In this document: one piece after another, positions 25,498 through 34,039 of the stretch
How positions within the stretch are numbered: position 1 is the first letter of the stretch
Layout: each line of letters begins with the position of its first letter
Assembly (NCBI RefSeq): GCF_008868155.1
Contig: NZ_WBKR01000035.1
Coordinates: forward strand, 1 to 35,948
Reading direction: 5' to 3'
DNA: 35,948 nt
Origin: Micromonospora sp. ALFpr18c
GTDB lineage: Bacteria > Actinomycetota > Actinomycetes > Mycobacteriales > Micromonosporaceae
The notes under the pieces: generated by a model
The model's input: only the letters and a program-made list of their open reading frames with translations
The model's database searches: none
What the model was told of the DNA's origin: nothing
Position numbers and translations under genes: made by a program

Positions 25498-26298
25498 ATG
25501 CCCCAGAGCGAACGCCCTGTGGTTCTCGCGCTCGACTATCCCGGATACCGCAAAGAGGCCCGGATCGACGAACTGGCCCTGGAGCGGCACGGGGTGCGAG
25601 TCCACGACCTGCTGCCCTCCCCCCTGCCAAGGGCGGTGAGTGGCGCGGCGTACGCGGCCCGCCTGTTGGCGAACGTGCCGGCCGGGACGGGCCCGATCGC
25701 GGCGGTCGCCGCCTACTGTGCCTCCGCGCCGCTTGCCTTCGAGGTGGCCGCCGCCCTGGGTGGAGAGCCACCGGTGATCATGCTGTTCGACCCCCAGGTC
25801 GCGTCGCTGGAATCAATCAGGGCGGAATACCGCGCGCGGCTCGCCGAACTCGGCGTCCAGCTGGACGAACAGGAGGTGAGCGAGCGCGTCGACGCCGACA
25901 CACTGGCCGCGGACCCGGAGCGCTTCGTCGCCGACCTCACCGACGAACTGGCCCGCCATGCCTTTGCGGCGCTGCGGGCGGCAGGCGCCACCGAGTCGGA
26001 GATCGCGGCAAGCGCCACGCAGATGGTCAGTGCGTACACGGACTGGTTCAGCCACCTGGTAGCGGCCCACCACGCCCGTACTCCGACCTGGGAGGGACAT
26101 GTGCTGCGCGTTGACTCCGCGGACGCCGACCCGGCGGGTTACGCCTGCACTGCCCGGCACCAGCGCGCACTGCGCCTGAGCTGCGACCGGTTTGAACTGC
26201 TGAGGGCCGATGAGACGCGGGTCGCGGTCCTCGAGGCGCTGGGCCGTCCGCTTGAGTCTGGCACGAGGGAGAGGCTAGAGAGTTGCCCAGCCGAGTAG
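25498..26298 (+). CDS. degenerate thioesterase-like alpha/beta hydrolase
   Basis: The 266-residue protein has the fold pattern of NRPS thioesterases: an opening beta strand with LALDYPGY, a nucleophile elbow near 70-78 and a late region RFELLRADETRVAVLEAL equivalent to the usual HFxxL...VAxxL ending. The elbow reads AYCASA instead of GYSxG, so Cys74 stands where Ser is expected, and the catalytic His position appears to be Arg. It may be inactive as a hydrolase, or act as a binding or editing partner. The ATG at 25498 follows AAAGGA. Its last codons overlap the start of the next A-T gene by 16 bases, so the two are translationally linked. The function in the pathway is unknown. Confidence 0.65.
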   Translation: MPQSERPVVLALDYPGYRKEARIDELALERHGVRVHDLLPSPLPRAVSGAAYAARLLANVPAGTGPIAAVAAYCASAPLAFEVAAALGGEPPVIMLFDPQVASLESIRAEYRARLAELGVQLDEQEVSERVDADTLAADPERFVADLTDELARHAFAALRAAGATESEIAASATQMVSAYTDWFSHLVAAHHARTPTWEGHVLRVDSADADPAGYACTARHQRALRLSCDRFELLRADETRVAVLEALGRPLESGTRERLESCPAE

Positions 26299-28043
26299 TT
26301 GAGTTGATCGCCTCCCAGGCACAACGCCGCCCTCTGGCGGCCGCCATGGTCGCACCCGACGGCAGGCTCGACTATGCCGAACTCGACCGCAGGTCAGCCG
26401 ACTTGGCCGGTCGCCTGAGGCGACACGGGGTACGCCCCGGCGATGTCGTGCTTGTCCAGGCTTGCCGCGGCATCGCACTCGGCGTAGCTGTCCTTGCAGT
26501 ACTCCGGGCCGGCGGCGCCTTCTGCGTGGTGGATCCGGATTATCCGGCGGACCGCATCCAGCACATGTGGCAGCGTTGCGGTGCCCGGTTCGCGTTGGTC
26601 GAGCCGGGTCTGCGGCTCCCGGACGAGTCGGACGGGCCCATCGTGCTGCCGCTCCGGGAGGGCCCCGCTGCCAGCACTGCGCACGATGCCCCGGCACCTG
26701 GCCGAACGGAGCCGGGCGGCGAGGATCCCGCTTACGTGGTGTTCACGTCCGGGTCCACCGGAGGGCCCAAGGCGGTTTCCCTGCCGCACCGCTGTCTGGA
26801 CAATCTGATCGAGTGGACGCTGGCCAGTACGTCCCCCGAGCCACTGCGCACGCTGATGTTCGCCCCGCTCGGCTTCGACATATTCGTCCAGGAGGTGTTC
26901 ACAGCCTGGTGCAGTGGCGGCTGCCTGTACACACCGTCCGACGCCGAACGCGTTGACCTGCAGCGTGTGTGGGAGCTGTGCCGTGCGTGGGAGATCGAGC
27001 GGATCTTCCTGCCGCCCGTGGCGCTGCGTCGACTCGCGGAGCTGACCGTCGAGTTCGGCATAGTTCCTGGCGCGTTGCGCGAAGTGGCAGTCGCGGGAGA
27101 GGCGCTGCAGATCACGCCTGCCGTCCGGGAACTGTTCCGACGGCTGCCCGCGGCGCGTCTGCACAACCACTACGGCCCGGTGGAGACCCACGTCGCCCTC
27201 GCCCACACGCTCACCGGCCCGTCGTACTCCTGGCCCGACCTTCCCCCCATCGGGCGGCCGCTGTCCGGCATGACGGCCCATGTCATCCCGCAGGAGGAGG
27301 GCAGCGAGTTGTGGTTGGCAGGGGTCGGTCTCGCCCGCGAGTATGTGGGTGATCCCCAGCTGACGGACGCGCGGTTCCGCAGCGTACAGATCGAGGGACG
27401 GACCGTACGGGCGTACCGCACCGGTGACCTCGTGCGCGAGCGGCCCGACGGAGCCCTGGATTATCTGGGCCGGTCCGACGACCAGCTTAAGATCCGCGGA
27501 TACCGGGTCGAGCCCGGTGACATCGAGGCAGCGCTGCTCCGCCACCCCGCGGTCCGGGAATGCGCCGTCGTGGCCTGGACGCCGCCCGACAGCGAGGAAC
27601 GCAGGCTCGTTGCTCATGTAGTGCCTGAGCCGGGCTGCTCATTGGCGACCAGCGAACTACGCGCACATGCGGCGCAGTTGCTGCCGGACTACATGGTTCC
27701 CCACCACGTGGTCCACGCGTCCGAACTGCCGCTCTCCCCGCACGGAAAGATCGATCGCCGACGCCTGCCGGCCCCCGGCGACGCTCGTGACTACACCGGG
27801 TCACTGCCGGACCCCGGCGATCTGCAGTCGGCCGTCGCCGGCATCTTGTCGACGGTGCTCGGCGTTACCGACATACCACCCGACCGGCACTTCATGGACC
27901 TGGGCGGCACCTCGCTCTCCGCCGCGCTGGTTGTCACCCGCATCCATCAGCGCTTCCACGTCCAGGTGTCCGTGCAGGAGTTCCTGTCCGAGCCTACGGT
28001 GGAGTCGGTCACCGCACTGATCAGCGGACGAAGTGCCGCATGA
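26283..28043 (+). CDS. NRPS loading protein A-T (Pro-like code)
   Basis: A 586-residue protein with an adenylation domain (core VFTSGSTGGPKA near 153, HYGPVET, YRTGDL, LKIRGYR, SPHGKIDRR) and a carrier domain (DLGGTSLS near 538). Hand alignment to GrsA gives a code near DIQFAAHVAK, closest to the Pro code DVQxIAHVV, so Pro or another cyclic or N-substituted residue is possible. The A4 region LGFDIFVQEVF also resembles Pro-type domains. Start is TTG 26283, inside the end of the previous gene, preceded by GGGAGAGG; no ATG fits near the N-terminus. It has no C domain, so its aminoacyl group must be used by a free C protein such as the one at 28686 or 14029. Confidence 0.88.
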   Translation: MPSRVVELIASQAQRRPLAAAMVAPDGRLDYAELDRRSADLAGRLRRHGVRPGDVVLVQACRGIALGVAVLAVLRAGGAFCVVDPDYPADRIQHMWQRCGARFALVEPGLRLPDESDGPIVLPLREGPAASTAHDAPAPGRTEPGGEDPAYVVFTSGSTGGPKAVSLPHRCLDNLIEWTLASTSPEPLRTLMFAPLGFDIFVQEVFTAWCSGGCLYTPSDAERVDLQRVWELCRAWEIERIFLPPVALRRLAELTVEFGIVPGALREVAVAGEALQITPAVRELFRRLPAARLHNHYGPVETHVALAHTLTGPSYSWPDLPPIGRPLSGMTAHVIPQEEGSELWLAGVGLAREYVGDPQLTDARFRSVQIEGRTVRAYRTGDLVRERPDGALDYLGRSDDQLKIRGYRVEPGDIEAALLRHPAVRECAVVAWTPPDSEERRLVAHVVPEPGCSLATSELRAHAAQLLPDYMVPHHVVHASELPLSPHGKIDRRRLPAPGDARDYTGSLPDPGDLQSAVAGILSTVLGVTDIPPDRHFMDLGGTSLSAALVVTRIHQRFHVQVSVQEFLSEPTVESVTALISGRSAA

Positions 28044-28685
28044 CTCCTCCGACCCCACACGACGGAGCGCGAACGCGCCGCCTGACTCCGCTCCTTCCAC
28101 GACGCCCGCCAGGACACCCGCACGCTCGTGTGCTCTCCCCACCCAGGCGGCACCGTCCACACAGAACCGGCGAAGCGGCCAGCAGCCGTGCGGCCAGCAG
28201 CCGTGGGATCTCGTCCGCGAGCAGCGCGACGCTCTCGACGGCGCTCGGCACGGCAGTCCTGTCGCCCCGGGTACTGCACCGGCAGGATTCGGACCTTGGC
28301 GGCGAGCGCCAGCGGAGAGCGGGCAGTACTGGCCCGCACGGCCCGGCGGAACAGACCCGGCGGTGACGGACACCCGAGACGACGAACTCACCCGCGGCGG
28401 CGCGCCTGGCCCCAGCACACCACGGCGTCATTCCAAATCCGGGATTTCACCGCCGGCCCTGCTATTTGGACGGCTTTTCCGCCACTGATCGTGAAGGCGA
28501 TATGCACCGGGTTCGCCCGGACGGCTCGATCGCCGACACAGACCGGAATGGGCATATGAAGCTGCTGCCGGCCTCCGCCCTGCTCCTGTTGTCTGTCAGG
28601 ACGTCAGAGGCACCTGCGTCAGTAATCTGAACCAGATTCTCCATGCGGTCGGCAGGGGCCGTTGTCGCGGCCGAAAGGGACACAT
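28044..28685. other. intergenic leader of the second C gene
   Basis: About 640 bases without a recognisable gene. The last part, from about 28563 on, is duplicated at 13690-13800 in front of the C pseudogene, indicating a discrete unit of leader plus gene. The shared leader includes CTCCTGTTGTCTGT, an AGATTC(T)CC-type segment and CCGAAAGGG next to the start, so a promoter for the C gene may be within 28563-28670. The first 500 bases show only low-complexity frames. Confidence 0.4.
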
Positions 28686-29897
28686 ATGGCGGACAGGCTC
28701 CCGTTGCTGAGCACGCAACTCGGCTTCGCGCTGACGGCGGAACGCACCGGTCAGCGAGTCGCTATAAACAAACTCTTTCGTATGCCGCCCGCAGTCCTGT
28801 CAGCCGTCGACCTGAATCGGGTTCTACACTCGATCATGCTCAGGAATCCCACGCTGTCCTGTCGCATAGGGTTCTCCCGTGGCAAGGCGTATCAGGAGCG
28901 GTATTCCACCACCTATGACTTCGCCGAATCGCGGGCCGAGGACGAAGCGGGCGTCGTGCGACTTTCCATGACGGTGGTCGATGAATTCGAAGCCTCTCTG
29001 GACGGTGTCGCGATGGCGGCACGCCTCGTACGCTCACGCGACGCCGACTATCTGCTGCTGGTTTTCGACCACGCACTTGTCGACGGCCAGTCGCAGCTCA
29101 TGATGATCCAACAGTTGGCTGCCCCGGGGTCTCCCGATGACGCGCAGTGGGAGCGCTTCGAGGCCGCTGTGCGGGACAGGGCCGAGTCCGAGAGCGCGGC
29201 GGCAGGCGGGCGCGGAACCGCCTTCTGGGCGGACCGCCTGAAGAACTTCCACGGAGAGCTCCCCCAGGGGGCGGCGCAGATGCCCTCTGAAATCATCGCC
29301 GGTCTCCCGGGCGTCGCCATCCCGAGTGCCGTCCGTGGCTCCCACTTCCCGTACGTCCTCTTCTCGCTCCACCGCGCTCTGCGCGACGTCACGGGGGGCG
29401 ACGCAACCGTCATCGCTTACCCATGGGGACGGCGGAACGAGGCGTTCTCCGACGTCACCGGATGTTTCCTGAACACTGTCATCTCGATCGACCTGACCGG
29501 ACCACGCAGCCCGCTCGAGGCGATGGACGACTTCCTCGACGACTGGTGTCTGGAGATCGACCACGCGGATGTGCCGTTCGGTTCGCTCGCACGGCTCGGA
29601 TCCGACCTCCCCGGCTCGGTCGCGGGGACGCTCGTCTACGCGGGGATGTTCGTCTATGATGCCGCGACGGAGGGCAGCGTGAACGTCGCGGGGGTCGAGG
29701 CTGTCGAGGTCTCGCCGCGGTTTGGCCACAACCAGCCAATGTCGCCGTTCACGGCCGCCGCGACGGTCCGCGAACACGAGATCGGGCTTGAACTCACGGT
29801 GGACGAGGGGACCGGCTACGGGGTCCAGGACCTCGGTACCCGCTGGCGCCATCGGCTCAACGAAGTGTTCTCGCGCTTTCCCGCTCGGCAGTCCTGA
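28686..29897 (+). CDS. free-standing condensation (C) domain protein
   Basis: A compact 403-residue condensation domain. The motif reads DHALVDG at 128-134: catalytic His129, Asp133 and Gly134 are intact, with only the first His replaced by Asp. That is more orthodox than the C protein at 14029. It includes the late YPWGRRNE and GCFLNTVIS segments expected near the tunnel lobe. ATG 28686 follows AAAGGGA; an in-frame start at 28662 is less well placed. It should couple two carrier-bound pieces or release the peptide onto an amine such as an aminonucleoside (PacD or PacI role, inference). A truncated copy of its beginning and its leader lies at 13690-13987. It is the last recognisable biosynthetic gene on the right. 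Confidence 0.85.
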   Translation: MADRLPLLSTQLGFALTAERTGQRVAINKLFRMPPAVLSAVDLNRVLHSIMLRNPTLSCRIGFSRGKAYQERYSTTYDFAESRAEDEAGVVRLSMTVVDEFEASLDGVAMAARLVRSRDADYLLLVFDHALVDGQSQLMMIQQLAAPGSPDDAQWERFEAAVRDRAESESAAAGGRGTAFWADRLKNFHGELPQGAAQMPSEIIAGLPGVAIPSAVRGSHFPYVLFSLHRALRDVTGGDATVIAYPWGRRNEAFSDVTGCFLNTVISIDLTGPRSPLEAMDDFLDDWCLEIDHADVPFGSLARLGSDLPGSVAGTLVYAGMFVYDAATEGSVNVAGVEAVEVSPRFGHNQPMSPFTAAATVREHEIGLELTVDEGTGYGVQDLGTRWRHRLNEVFSRFPARQS

Positions 29898-29933
29898 CGA
29901 CCTGATCCGAGGAGCAGCAGCCGGGCGAGGCGG

Positions 29934-30197
29934 ATGAGGGGCAACGCGTGGCGGATTCCGCTGCCGGTGATCTGGGAGCTGCGGCTGTGGGGGCTGCCCC
30001 TGGATGAGCCCGTGGGCGCGGAGTCCGCGTCGGTCGTCGCTGATCCCGCTGGACATGTCGCCCGCTGAACGTCCGAGGAGCGGCGCGAGGTGTTCGCGCG
30101 CAGAGTGCCGCTGCCGCGCCGGGTGGGCGGCGAGTCGCCGTGGTCCGCGCCGCCGCGTGGTCAGCCGTGCCCCGAGGACACCACCGAGATCAACTGA
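29934..30197 (+). pseudogene. possible decayed coding remnant
   Basis: Consecutive frames give WELRLWGLPLDEPVG, then IPLDMSPAER, then REVFARRVPLPRRVGGESPW, ending at TGA 30195-30197. The pieces look like parts of one protein broken by frameshifts, with strong actinobacterial codon bias, but I do not recognise the family. Its composition is like the chromosomal flank and not like the cluster, so it may be the last scrap of the gene that stood at the insertion site. It ends just before the hairpin at 30202. Confidence 0.3.
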
Positions 30198-30201
30198 TCG
30201 T

Positions 30202-30229
30202 CGGGCGGGCCGGGACACCGGCCCGCCCG
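30202..30229. terminator. hairpin terminator at the cluster/flank junction
   Basis: A perfect 12-base stem (CGGGCGGGCCGG and its complement) with a GACA loop. It begins five bases after the end of the plus-strand remnant and touches the stop codon (30230-30232) of the minus-strand exporter gene. It can serve both directions. There is no clear T-run, as is usual for G+C-rich actinobacterial terminators. Confidence 0.7.
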
Positions 30230-31516
30230 CTAGTGCAGGGCGACAGCGAGATCCTTCTCGATCGTGCCGAGGGTGGCGCGGGGCACGACCAGCACCATGA
30301 CCGCCAGCGCCGCGGCCATGCCGCCCGCGACGACCACCGCCATCGGTACGCTCCCCGTGCCGAACAGGCCGGCGAGGGGCGCCGAGAGCGCGCCGGTGCC
30401 GAACTGCACGGCCCCGAGCAGCGCCGCGGCCGTCCCGGCGGCCTCACTGTGCCGGCTCATGGCCAGCGCCGGAGCGTTCGGCAGGGCCAGGCCGGCGGCG
30501 GCCAGGACGAGCCACAGCGACGCGAGCAGGGTGCCCAGGCCACCGAAGCCGGTGACGGCGAACAGGACCAGCAGCAGCCCGGCGGCCGTTCCGGCGATCA
30601 GGGCGCTGATGAGGATCTGCTGCGGCGTGTAGCGGCGCAGCAGCCGGACGTTGAACTGGGTGGCCGCGATGAGGCCGACGGCGCCGGCCCCGAAGGCCAG
30701 ACCGAACTGCTGCTCGTCGAGGCCGTACTGGTCCTGCAGGACGAACGACGACCCGGACACGTAGGCGAACAGGGACGCCATGGCCAGTCCGGCGACCAGC
30801 ACCAGACCGACGAAGGCCCGGTCGTTGAGCAGCCCCCGGTAGTCGCGCATGGTCGCCGCCACCCCGCCGTGTCGGCGTCGCGCCACCGCAAGGGTCTCCG
30901 GCAGTCGCAGCGCGGCGACGACGATCAGCAGGGCGCCCAGCACCGCCAGTGCCGCGAAGACACCGCGCCACTCGGTCCACCGCAGTAGGGCGCTGCCCAG
31001 CGTCGGCGCGAGGATCGGCGCCAACCCCATCACCAGCATCAGGCGGGAGAAGATCCGCGCGAAGGATGCGCCGCTGAACAGGTCGCGCACGACGGCCGTG
31101 GCGACCACGGTGGCGGCCGCGACGCCGAGACCCTGCAGGACGCGCAGCACGCCGAGCACGGCGATGTTGGGCGCGAAGACGCACAGCACGGAGGCCACGA
31201 TGTGTGCGGCCAGGCCGGCGAGCAGCGGCAGACGCCGCCCGACCACGTCGGACAGCGGCCCGATCAGCAACTGGCCGAGCGCGAGACCGAGCAGCGTGCC
31301 CGTCAACGTCAGCTGCACGGCCGTCTCGGTGGTCTGCAGGCCGGTCGTGATGGCGGGCAGTGCCGGCAGGTACATGTCGATGGTCAGTGGGCCGATCGCG
31401 ATCAGCGCGCCGAGCACGAGGACGAGCTGGACCCGTTGACGGCCGGTCATCAGGTCACCGGCCAGAACCTCGGCGTCGGCGGTGTCGGACGGGGTCGTGT
31501 CCACCTGCTGCGTCAT
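30230..31516 (-). CDS. Bcr/CflA-family multidrug efflux MFS transporter
   Basis: A 428-residue membrane protein with about 12 hydrophobic segments. TIDMYLPALP in the first helix, the loop GPLSDVVGRRLPLL and RVLQGLGVAAATVVATAVVRD in helix 4-5 are hallmarks of the Bcr/CflA drug-resistance subgroup of proton-coupled exporters. ATG 31516 is chosen because it gives the usual short N-terminal tail before helix 1; the frame is open upstream but without family resemblance. Its composition matches the chromosomal flank, and it is probably not part of the imported cluster, although it could help export. Its 3' end is the hairpin at 30202-30229. Confidence 0.88.
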   Translation of the reverse strand: MTQQVDTTPSDTADAEVLAGDLMTGRQRVQLVLVLGALIAIGPLTIDMYLPALPAITTGLQTTETAVQLTLTGTLLGLALGQLLIGPLSDVVGRRLPLLAGLAAHIVASVLCVFAPNIAVLGVLRVLQGLGVAAATVVATAVVRDLFSGASFARIFSRLMLVMGLAPILAPTLGSALLRWTEWRGVFAALAVLGALLIVVAALRLPETLAVARRRHGGVAATMRDYRGLLNDRAFVGLVLVAGLAMASLFAYVSGSSFVLQDQYGLDEQQFGLAFGAGAVGLIAATQFNVRLLRRYTPQQILISALIAGTAAGLLLVLFAVTGFGGLGTLLASLWLVLAAAGLALPNAPALAMSRHSEAAGTAAALLGAVQFGTGALSAPLAGLFGTGSVPMAVVVAGGMAAALAVMVLVVPRATLGTIEKDLAVALH

Positions 31517-31704
31517 CAATCTCGGTCTCTCTGCGGGATGGTGGCGCGCCGTCAACGAGAGCGTGACGAGGCAGGGCTGCGACGAACGTGATTCTTCTGC
31601 TGACCAACGCGGCAGAGGCGGATGTGTATCCCCGGTGTGTGGGGAGTCACTACCGCTCAGAGGCATCGACAAACCCCCAAGACACCCCATGCGTCGGCTG
31701 CCAC

Positions 31705-31974
31705 CTGCCCGCGGGCGTGATGACCGTCGCGATCACGGTGAAGTGGCGCAACGGTCTCTGGGTGCAGCACAACGGTTACGAGTACGCCCTGGTCCTGCTG
31801 ATCCTGCCGGCGGCGCTGGCGCTCACCGGCCCCGGCCGCTGGTCCGTCGACGAGGTCTGGGGGCTGTTTCCCTGGGCCTGGTGGTGGACGGCCGCGGCTG
31901 TCGGGCTGGGCGTGGCCAGCGGGTTGGCGACCCGCGTGCTGCTCGCGCCGCCTAGCCTCGGTCCTGGACGATGA
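31705..31974 (+). pseudogene. DoxX-family membrane protein, C-terminal fragment
   Basis: The frame reads PAGVMTVAITVKWRNGLWV, then NGYEYALVLLILPAALALTG and PGRWSVDEVWG, the second half of a DoxX-family four-helix membrane protein. The first half is missing: the bases upstream (31588-31700) encode an unrelated stretch and then run into the divergent exporter gene. It is therefore a truncated remnant, though an expressed short product from an internal GTG or ATG near 31717 cannot be excluded. DoxX genes often neighbour MarR regulators, as here. Confidence 0.6.
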
Positions 31975-32010
31975 GGAACATCGGCGATTCGCACGGGAGT
32001 TGAGACTGCC

Positions 32011-32586
32011 ATGGAGAAAGAGGCGAGCAGCCTGCGGAGCGCAGTCGCGTTCCCGGCCGACCGTGGCGACGCCGGACGCAGCGTTCAGGGCACCGGGCAC
32101 GACCTCCTGGACGAGTGGATGCTGGTGGCGGAGGGCTTCAACGCCACGCACGAGGCCATCGTGAGCGAGGTTGCCGACCTCTTCGACCTGGGTGAGGGCC
32201 CCGCCGACGTGCTGCTGCGCCTGCTCATGGCCGACCAGCACCGGATGCCGATGCCCCGCCTGGCCCATGACGCGGGCATGTCCAGTGGCGGGTTCACCAA
32301 GCTCGCCGACCGTCTCTGCACGGCCGGGCTGGCCGGACGCGTGGCGTGCGAGGCCGACCGGCGGGTGACCTACCTCGAACTGACCGACAAGGGCGAGGAG
32401 ACCGCCGAGTCGATCGCCCGGGTCGCGACCCAGTCTCTGCGCGAACGGGTGCTCAGCGCCATCGGGCCGGAGGGCTTCGGCGTGCTCACCGACACCATGC
32501 GCAGGCTGCGCGATGCCAACGACGACCAGGGAAAGGCTCGACGGACCACGAGCCGACGTACGCCCGAGGCACCGCCGGCCCGCTGA
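32011..32586 (+). CDS. MarR-family transcriptional regulator
   Basis: A 191-residue winged-helix protein. The DNA-binding part is visible as MPRLAHDAGMSSGGFTKLADRL (recognition helix, quoted in two parts around SSGG), followed by the wing VACEADRRVTYLELTDKGEE, which is the DxRxxxxxLTxxG signature of MarR proteins. MarR dimers usually repress a nearby exporter or redox gene until a ligand binds. The adjacent DoxX remnant and the divergent Bcr/CflA exporter are natural targets. ATG 32011 follows GGGAG. The last 25 residues are basic and probably disordered. It converges with the acyl-CoA dehydrogenase gene (39-base gap). Confidence 0.88.
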   Translation: MEKEASSLRSAVAFPADRGDAGRSVQGTGHDLLDEWMLVAEGFNATHEAIVSEVADLFDLGEGPADVLLRLLMADQHRMPMPRLAHDAGMSSGGFTKLADRLCTAGLAGRVACEADRRVTYLELTDKGEETAESIARVATQSLRERVLSAIGPEGFGVLTDTMRRLRDANDDQGKARRTTSRRTPEAPPAR

Positions 32587-32625
32587 TCGCCGGGCACGCC
32601 CCCGGCCGGCCGCGCCGAGTCCCGG

Positions 32626-33789
32626 TCAGCCCTTCAGGAGTTGCCGCGCCATGACGATCCGCTGCACCTGGTTGGTGCCCTCGTAGATCTGAGTGATCTT
32701 GGCGTCCCGCATCATCCGCTCGACCGGGTAGTCACGGGTGTAGCCGTAGCCGCCGAGCAGCTGCACCGCGTCGGTGGTGATCTCCATGGCGGCGTCGGAC
32801 GCGAAGCACTTGGCCGCCGCGCCAAAGTAGGTCAGGTCGGCGTCACCGCGCTCGGACTTGCCGGCCGCCGCGTAGGTGAGCTGCCGGGCCGCCTCCAGCT
32901 TCATGCCCATGTCGGCGAGCATGAACTGGATGCCCTGAAACTCGGCGACTGCCTTGCCGAACTGCCGGCGCTCGGCCACGTACCCCTTGGCGTAGTCGAG
33001 CGCGCCCTGCGCGATCCCGACGGCCTGCGCGGCGATGGTGATCCGGGTGTGGTCCAGGGTCTTCATGGCGGTGGCGAAGCCGGTGCCCTCCGCGCCGATG
33101 ATCCGGTCGGCCGGGATCCGCACGTTGTCCAGGTAGACCTCGCGGGTGGGCGAACCCTTGATGCCGAGCTTCTTCTCCGGGGCGCCGAAGCTCACCCCGG
33201 GGTCGGACTTCTCGACCACGAAGGCCGAGATGCCCCGGGACCGGGCGGCCGGGTCGGTGACGGCGAAGACGGTGTAGAACTCCGACACGCCGGCGTTGGT
33301 GATCCAGCGCTTCACCCCGTTGAGCACCCAGTGATCCCCGTCACGTACGGCCCGGGTGGTCATCGACGCGGCGTCGCTGCCCGCCTCCGGTTCGGAGAGG
33401 CAGTACGAGAACATGGCGTCGCCGGCCGCGACCGGCGTCAGGTAGCGGCGCTTGAGCTCCTCGGAACCGGACAACAGCAGCGGCATCGTGCCGAGCTTGT
33501 TCACCGCCGGGATCAGCGAGGAGGACGCACAGGCGCGAGCCACCTCCTCGATCACGATGGCGGTGGCCAGCGCGTCCGCGCCCGCGCCGCCGTACTCCTC
33601 GGGGATGTGCGGTGCGTGGAAGTCGGCCGCCCGCAGTGCGTCGTACGAAGCCTTGGGGAACTCTCCGGTCTCGTCGGCCTCGGCGGCGTGCGGGGCCACC
33701 TTCGCCGTGCAGACCTCACGGACCGCCTCCCGGATCGCCTCATGCTCCTCGGGCAACCGGTAGACGTCGAACGACTCGCCTGCGGCCAT
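32626..33789 (-). CDS. acyl-CoA dehydrogenase
   Basis: A 387-residue flavoprotein of the short/medium-chain acyl-CoA dehydrogenase type. Signature 1 is YCLSEPEAGSDA and the C-terminal signature includes LGGYGYTRDYPVERMMRDAK; the catalytic Glu is in YEGTNQVQR. It oxidises acyl-CoA to 2-enoyl-CoA with FAD, passing electrons to ETF. ATG 33789 has GGAGGGG upstream. Length, composition and sequence are those of a housekeeping Micromonosporaceae gene; there is no sign that it belongs to the peptide cluster. Confidence 0.93.
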   Translation of the reverse strand: MAAGESFDVYRLPEEHEAIREAVREVCTAKVAPHAAEADETGEFPKASYDALRAADFHAPHIPEEYGGAGADALATAIVIEEVARACASSSLIPAVNKLGTMPLLLSGSEELKRRYLTPVAAGDAMFSYCLSEPEAGSDAASMTTRAVRDGDHWVLNGVKRWITNAGVSEFYTVFAVTDPAARSRGISAFVVEKSDPGVSFGAPEKKLGIKGSPTREVYLDNVRIPADRIIGAEGTGFATAMKTLDHTRITIAAQAVGIAQGALDYAKGYVAERRQFGKAVAEFQGIQFMLADMGMKLEAARQLTYAAAGKSERGDADLTYFGAAAKCFASDAAMEITTDAVQLLGGYGYTRDYPVERMMRDAKITQIYEGTNQVQRIVMARQLLKG

Positions 33790-34039
33790 GTCGGCCCCTC
33801 CCCTTCACCGCTATCATGCGCAGTCTGTGATATCTCCCGACCGCCGACCGCGCAGACTGAAGACTAGCGACTGCAGTTCAGGTGATGTTACCGGCGCGTA
33901 GGCATGGGCATGACGGAGCACCCGCGCGGCTGGGCGATGATGGAAGACAGACAGTGAGCCACCCCTCCGGTGCCCGCCCAGGCGCCGCAGCAGAATGCGA
34001 CGCGACGACGCGCCGCCAGTGCGAGCGGAGAAGACAGGC

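Noticed and set aside
32641..33867. Long plus-strand open frame opposite the acyl-CoA dehydrogenase gene
   Set aside because: No family resemblance; the minus strand carries all acyl-CoA dehydrogenase signatures.
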